The position numbers and the translations under genes were made by a program. From Eucommia ulmoides (taxonomy: Eukaryota > Streptophyta > Magnoliopsida > Garryales > Eucommiaceae), in contig CM028338.1 of the NCBI GenBank assembly GCA_016647705.1, positions 10,353,240-10,417,239 of the forward strand: a DNA stretch of 64,000 nt, given 5' to 3'. Below the pieces are notes generated by a model. The model was not told where the DNA came from, ran no database searches, and worked only from the letters and a program-made list of their open reading frames with translations. This document shows positions 58,535 through 64,000 of the stretch, piece by piece; position 1 is the first letter of the stretch, and each line of letters begins with the position of its first letter.

Positions 58535-60159
58535 TGGTAGGGCATAAAATATGCCACTACTTACACTCGCAAGTATACGAGGTCTAAGTTTTAGTATAGT
58601 GTGATCGTTAAGATCGGGTTATCATATCCATAGGGATTGGTGTCGTTACTATCGAATATCGCGTTTGTCGTGACCTAATTTTGTCTAGGTGAAAAACAAA
58701 TGTATTTAATTAATTAAATTAATACTAATATAACCTATATTAACTACACTAATATTCTAATATGTTTTAGGGTCAAGAATTTCCTAGGGATTAACGTGTT
58801 TACAAATACGTATTCGATTTCGATTTACTCATGTTTACGGTATTCGACCCATTTGACAATCTCGGCACGTAAACTCTACCGCCACCTCTTCCGAGTGTAA
58901 GACGAGGGAATACATGATTTCGAGTCAATGACGAAGTCCCCCTCAACATCATAACGACCCTAGGTCACATGAGTCTCGCCCAGTGTCATTGATTGCACAC
59001 AATCCAACTCCCAACCAGGTCATTAGATCGTGCGTTGTATTTACCCTATTGACAATCTCCGTTCTGGAACTCCTTCGCCACTTCTCCTGAGTGTAACACG
59101 AGGGATATAATACAACTTCATGTCAACAAAGAAGTCTCCTTCAACGTCTTAATGACCCTAGGTCACGTGAGTCTTACCCCAACGTCATCGATTGTCCACA
59201 ATCCAAACCCTGACTGTGTTATAGAATCGTGGCGTTTGTTTACCCTAATCCGAATTCAGGGTTTGTCAAAATTCCGTATTCTGCATTTATCAATCTTAGC
59301 AAAATAAACAAACAATATGATAAATACAATCAAACCACGAAGAACAATCATAAACGCAACACCGCAATCATCCAAACAACGTATTTATAAATATAGTGTT
59401 AATCCCTATATAATCCATGTTTAACTATGGCTATAGTCGTATTTACAATTAAATAACAAGCTAAAAATGTTCACAATATCCTAAGTTAAAGAAAGAAGGA
59501 AAAAACAATCGAAGAACTTAGCCTCGTCCAAAGATAAATCGCTAAGAACGCTCAACGATCGCATCGCCGTCTTCCTCCACTTTGGGATATGAGCTCCACC
59601 TCTAAAACTACTCTATTTACCCTTGGATATTTTCTAAGGGGCTAAAAAATATCAAGACAGACCGGAGAAGGGGGAGGAGAGAGGATATATATAGGCAAAA
59701 TCTCCTAAAAATATCTTAAAATATCTTCAGTCTATGCAGAGGTCACCACTGTGGCCGTGGGATTCACTGCCGCGACGGTGGGTAGGTCGGTTTGGCTCAT
59801 TTCCTTGGCGAGAAAGACAACGGTGGACGTGGAAAAGTGTCTGCTGGATTTTTGCCTAGGCGGTGGGCTGTCAGTAGCCATTTGTCTTTCCCAACTTCTT
59901 CACCGCCGCGGCGGTGGTTTGGACATCGCGGCGGTGGGCTTGTTTCACAATTTTACCTCCGAGCTTGTTTTTCCACCGTTCTGCGACCGTTTTTGGTTTG
60001 ATTTTATCGTTTTCGCTGCAGTTTCCTCTATTTTTGCCCCATACACCTGATTTATACAAAAAGTAATAAAACTAATTAAAACATAATAAAAATACTATAT
60101 AAACGCTAAAAAACTAACTTAATTCGGTTTGGAAATATGTAGGTAGATCACACCTATCA
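58535..60159 (-). repeat. 5' LTR of element V
   Basis: TGGTAGGGCA...CACACCTATCA on the plus strand, 1,625 bases. It differs from the 3' LTR largely by C/T and G/A changes. The array at 59740-59945 includes ttgcctaggcggtggg (59852) and ttcaccgccgcggcggtgg (59899), again both core types. Confidence 0.9.
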
Positions 60160-60977
60160 TCTATAAATACAAGCCCACCCCTCTCATTTTTACAAGTCTT
60201 AGCGGCCTAGCTTTTCTCTCTAAATTTGAGCAACTCTCTTCGGCCCTAGGCCTCTTAAGCGGATTTCTCAAATAACACGTCATTATTCTTCCGAAATCCA
60301 ATCGTGGAAGGTGTTCTTGAAGTTCTTAGAACAAGAACCCTAAGGATCGACAATCACTAATCAACATTGAACCAAGAAGATCAAGGAGGAAAAAGATGTT
60401 AGCTACTTAGGGATGACCACATCCCCTAATTAGTTTGTTCTTGGGTTCTTGGCTAAGAACTCAAGGAACTGATAACCACCGATCAACCACTGATTAACCA
60501 CCGACCAAAACGATCAAGGAGGAGAATGAGGTAAACACTTAAGGAAGACCACATCCCCTAAGTAGGTATGTTCCTATCAAACCCCCTATGATTCTTCGTT
60601 GATTTTGTGTATATTGCTTTGTATATAATAGGATCATATAGATAATACACTTACTTTCACGTACATAATACATAAAACCCATAAAACAACCCAAACAAGC
60701 TTTTGATTTTGTAAAGAACATCAAAGAAACACCTAATCTTAACTGTAACAACCAAATTAGGGTGAAATCATAAAAAATCATTCCAAGCATCTGAAAAACA
60801 TTCAAAAGCATTCAACAACATTCAAGAACATGCCAATACATTCAAAAACGTCAAATCATCAAACAATGTGTTAAGAACACGTAAGGATTCGAACAAAACT
60901 ACTATTCACACCATGAGTTGTACATAGTCCATATGATACCCCCAAGAACATCGTATTTCTTTTTTCTTTTTTTAGCT

Positions 60978-61014
<37 letters not shown>

Positions 61015-62145
61015 TTAAATACTACACTGATAGACCCTTGTGGCTTTGAACTTGAGATAAAGGGAGGGCTTTTATTCCTTCGGGGATATGTGTGATTCTT
61101 CATCAGAAACCTTCCCATTTTCCATAGTTACGAGTAGGATTGGTATAAATATATGGTATTTATTTTCACTTTTAATTCACAACTCACACACAAACACTAA
61201 ACTAACCAAAGCGAAGGAGTTCGTTAAGGTTTTTGACAAAATAAAAGGGTTGTTGTAAGGTTGTGATTCAGGTTTGTTCAAAACCAAAACTAACTGATAA
61301 TCTACCAAAACAAACTAAACAACATAGATTTAAACTAAACCAACTCAGCTATTTCAAACGTAACAACATTGAACTACACCTAACTTGATCTTTCGTAACC
61401 ACCCAACGTACATAAGCAACCCATAAGGGTTTAGTCACACCTCTAATAATAAACCATTTCCTTTACCTTAACCAGAACGAACTATTTGGTGACCTGATTC
61501 TCATTCGAGATACGTAGGCAACCCACGTGCGAGTTCAGTCGCATATCTAAACAATTTAGTCTTAGTTTGCATTTCATGTAGTATAACTTGCATATTTACA
61601 TATTTGTCTGTGTATAACCAGTTATTGGGTATCATTGACTAGTAGTAGCTATAGTATTTACTTGTTTTCCTTTAAATCATGTCAAAAATACATAAAAAGA
61701 ACAAAAAGAAATTTAAAAATGAATTATTCTTGTTTAAGGATAGTGTTTAACAGTGAATATTTATTTAGACTAAGAACCAGTCTTTGGACGGGTGTCTTGG
61801 GGTGTCTAACACCTTCCCCGAACATAACCGACTCCCGAACGTAGAGAATATCTCTGGTACATAGACCTATGGAAGTCACAACACGAACTATTTCAAAAGG
61901 AAAAATGAATTTTCAAAATCTCAGTGACCTAAACACCATTTAACACCATGCTAGGTGGCGACTCAGTTTTTAACAAAAAATCTCTGCCCAAGAAGTTTTT
62001 CAAAATTGATGCCTAGAAAATCCCTTGAAAAACCATTTTCAAAATGAACGAATTTGGAGGACTTAGAGAGGAAGGGATTAAACTTGTTTTTATCATTTTC
62101 TCCATTCCCTACTTCTTCCGCTATTAAAATCTAGGGTGCGTCAGC

Positions 62146-62163
62146 TGGCGACTTTGCTGGGGA
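62146..62163 (+). promoter_or_regulatory. Primer-binding site of Ogre-like element 2
   Basis: tggcgactttgctgggga, two bases after the LTR end at 62143. This form is the usual PBS phrase of Ogre/Tat elements. Confidence 0.8.
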
Positions 62164-64000
62164 ATGTAAGAGAGTCATGTCTAGTTGGATTGTAAATCCA
62201 TATTCACTGGTTAATAACATCCAAGCATTATGTCTTGAATTTCAAGCATAAATAATTCCCTGCTAAAAACATAACAGTAACAACAATAACAGTAATAACA
62301 ATAATAATAATAACAAAACAATACTAAACATATCATTTCATATGTATATATCAACATGCTTACATATCTACTATTTTTATTTACTGCATTTACATTAACT
62401 ATATTTAAATACAGCATTTAAATACTGCCTTTGCATTTCTGCATTTACATTACTGTATAATCTCTCTATCGCATGAGCACTCACTTTGTATTGCATATTA
62501 TTGATGAAAAACCCAAGCCATATCCCTCTTAGAGATAAAGAGGCAGGAAGTAGGGGCTCAAGTCGGCGAGGTCATGATGCCGATGTAAGCCCTGAAAACC
62601 CTTAAGTTAAAAAGAGAAGTTAGCAAAAGCAAGGCCGGGGGTTGCATCCCCTGGGATCCATCAACAAACCTCTTATCGCTTGGACCACCAACCAAAGATG
62701 GATGTTTCCTTGGGGAGGATGCCAGTGATTTGAAGGTCTAGGAACTGAGATTTTTAGAAAGCACTAGAAGAAAAGTCAAAACCACATATAGTAAGCCTAG
62801 GATAGAGGATGACAAAAACCTAGATCTACTTAGGACACTTATCTTGGAGAGAGATGTCATTTTCAATTTATGTACAACTATTTACATTACTACTATACTA
62901 AGTACATAGAATAACCTTCTAGGACAAGTAGGGGCATAATAATTCGTGTTAGAATTGTAGCTCTATCCCACGTATAGCTAGCTTGCTCAGTGCCAAAAAA
63001 ACATTGTCAAAAATTTGAATACGGAGCAAACTTCAGGAAGGAATAAGAATTCTTATTTCACTTAACCCAATAAATCATCAAAACATAAACATCAAAATAT
63101 AATGCTTATTTTTTCCGCAATAATCCACTTAAAAATCACTTTAATAAAATCACAAATATATTTGCCTTAAACAAAATCCCATCTCAGAATAGGCAAATAA
63201 TCATAGCCTTTTCTAAGGAAATTTGTCTAAAGTTCGTCTGCTAAGACAGCGTGAAAGAATCTACCTCGATCGTGCGAAATCACATTAAAACACCAAAACA
63301 TAAGAAAGTGTTGTCACCTAGTCACGCCAAGACGATGTGATCCAAATCGTAAACATCTCCCGGGTTATCTTTTCCTAGGAGATTTATGTCGAGTCCTAAG
63401 CAAAGTGTCATTTCTTATAAAGCCTATACCTTAGGAATTATGCACTATTAGGAATACATTTTTTTTAGGTTCAAAACTCCTCAAGCCAGTTAAAATCTAT
63501 CATGATAAGAGGCTACCCAGGGTTTACCAATCAGACCGTGAAAATGAATTCACCCTCAGTAGACATCATGAAATCAAAGGCATCTTAGACTCTTCCTAAA
63601 TCCCTAAGAATAATGATCCCTCTCTAGAGGGAGAAAAAATGATAGATTTTCCATTAGGAATCCATTTCTGAGGAAGAAAGACGTGTATGTCATCAAGTCT
63701 TAGGAGCAATTATCCCTACTTTGAAATGAAAAAAGAGGGGATAATCCTATCATCCAGTCCTAGGATCCATGATCTATACTTGAGGAGAAAGTAGGATAAC
63801 CCTGTTAAGTCCTAAGAAAAGTAATCCATAGGAAGAATCTAGGATAATTCTATCATTGGGACCTAAGAACATTGACCAAATTGAAAGGAAAAGACGAGTC
63901 TGTCACCAAGTTCTAGGAGCAAAATATCCCTACCCTGAAAAGAAAAAATGAGGGATATTTCTGTCATTAATTCCTAGGAGCCCTAGTCCATGCCTTCAGG
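62164..64000 (+). other. Leader of Ogre-like element 2, running off the window
   Basis: Begins with AT-rich text and a (TAA/CAA)n-like stretch near 62275-62315. It then has phrases shared with the Ogre-like element 1 leader (ggtctaggaactgag, 62737; tagtaagcctaggatag, about 62791). No secure coding frame. The right end is made of degenerate tandem repeats. Confidence 0.55.
63583..64000 (+). repeat. Degenerate ~50-61-bp tandem repeats in the leader of Ogre-like element 2
   Basis: Units start with a phrase like ctgtcatcaagtcctaggag at about 63688, 63749, 63802, 63851, 63901 and 63962, with an older unit near 63583. Each has an agt-cctagga-type core, a short A-rich part and aggataat. The array continues past the window edge. 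Confidence 0.75.

Larger units (their letters stand above)
54954..60159 (-). mobile_element. Element V: short Athila-related LTR element, complete ends, 5.2 kb, no coding region
   Basis: Minus-strand element with LTRs 54954-56549 and 58535-60159, and flanking pentamers tttat (54949-54953) and tctat (60160-60164), a target duplication with one difference. The internal region (56550-58534) has a clear tRNA-Asp-type PBS and PPT but no gag or pol text. Compared with element II even the Gag remnant is missing. It is inserted into the TATA-box region of the Ogre-like element 2 LTR. Confidence 0.9.
53484..62143 (+). repeat. 5' LTR of Ogre-like element 2, split by element V
   Basis: Left part 53484-54953 (starts TGTAGACACC), right part 60165-62143 (ends GGGTGCGTCA), roughly 3.4 kb together. 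The ends are TG...CA with similar inverted termini. A TATA box (TATAAATA, 60162-60169) lies right at the element V insertion point. The R/U5 block gtcttggggtgtctaacacc (61786) and ggtggcgactcag (61953) are typical of Ogre/Tat. An (AC)n run lies near 60977-61012. Confidence 0.75.

Noticed and set aside
56166-60050. Plus-strand and minus-strand frames of 70-99 codons repeated in both LTRs of element V
   Set aside because: They fall on the GC-rich palindrome arrays, where stop codons are rare by composition. The repeats are LTR text, not a gene.
1-64000. tRNA, rRNA or other structural RNA genes
   Set aside because: No cloverleaf with A and B boxes or rRNA-like stretch was recognised. The tRNA-like words found (tggtatcagagc; tggcgccgttgccgggg-type) are primer-binding sites.

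Overview
This is nuclear DNA from a flowering plant, most likely a eudicot. The left 8 kb carries one host gene with plant-type introns, and the other 56 kb is a pile of LTR retrotransposons of the families that fill large plant genomes. I cannot name the species.

Host gene (1-8.1 kb, minus strand): most of an NCRK-type receptor-like kinase. Six coding exons join in phase: a signal-peptide exon that carries the start codon (4702-4768), a Cys-rich exon, a transmembrane exon and three kinase exons. The last exon lies beyond the left edge. A long 5' leader intron and a non-coding first exon (ends 7531) lie upstream. The introns hold a miniature LTR element (TRIM), the tail of a LINE or SINE, and simple repeats.

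Retroelement pile. The base layer is plus-strand Tat/Ogre-type material. Ogre-like element 1 gives an LTR, PBS, leader and gag (about 11.75-17.04 kb). A 5'-truncated Retand-like element gives gag-pol, a repeat-bearing 3' region and an antisense ORF, spread in pieces over 17.05-53.48 kb. Ogre-like element 2 gives an LTR, PBS and leader (53.48-64 kb, running off the right edge). Into this base jumped: element II (19625-28762, a short Athila-related element); a solo LTR E (33840-35253); element III, an Athila-lineage element of 14.7 kb (35336-50057); a solo LTR H (50414-51816); and element V (54954-60159, a second short element). Second-level insertions are solo LTR C in II's 3' LTR, a Copia-type solo LTR in II's 5' LTR, and truncated element F in III. 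Solo LTR G sits inside F. Five-base target duplications are visible for most of these. One more truncated copy (A, 8443-11748) lies between the gene and Ogre-like element 1.

Most unusual signals. (1) Unrelated LTR families here carry, in or near U3, arrays of short GC-rich palindromes. The layout is shared but the core differs: CCGCGG or CCTAGG in the short family, GCTGCAGC in the Athila element, GTCGAC in the Copia-type LTR. The Copia-type LTR also holds one unit of the short family's type. (2) The short family keeps its LTR, PBS and a long non-coding 3' spacer recognisably like those of the Athila element, but at most a Gag remnant. (3) A hairpin with a compensatory base-pair change sits at the LTR end next to the PBS. 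All mobile elements are treated as fossils; the coding ones are broken in many places.
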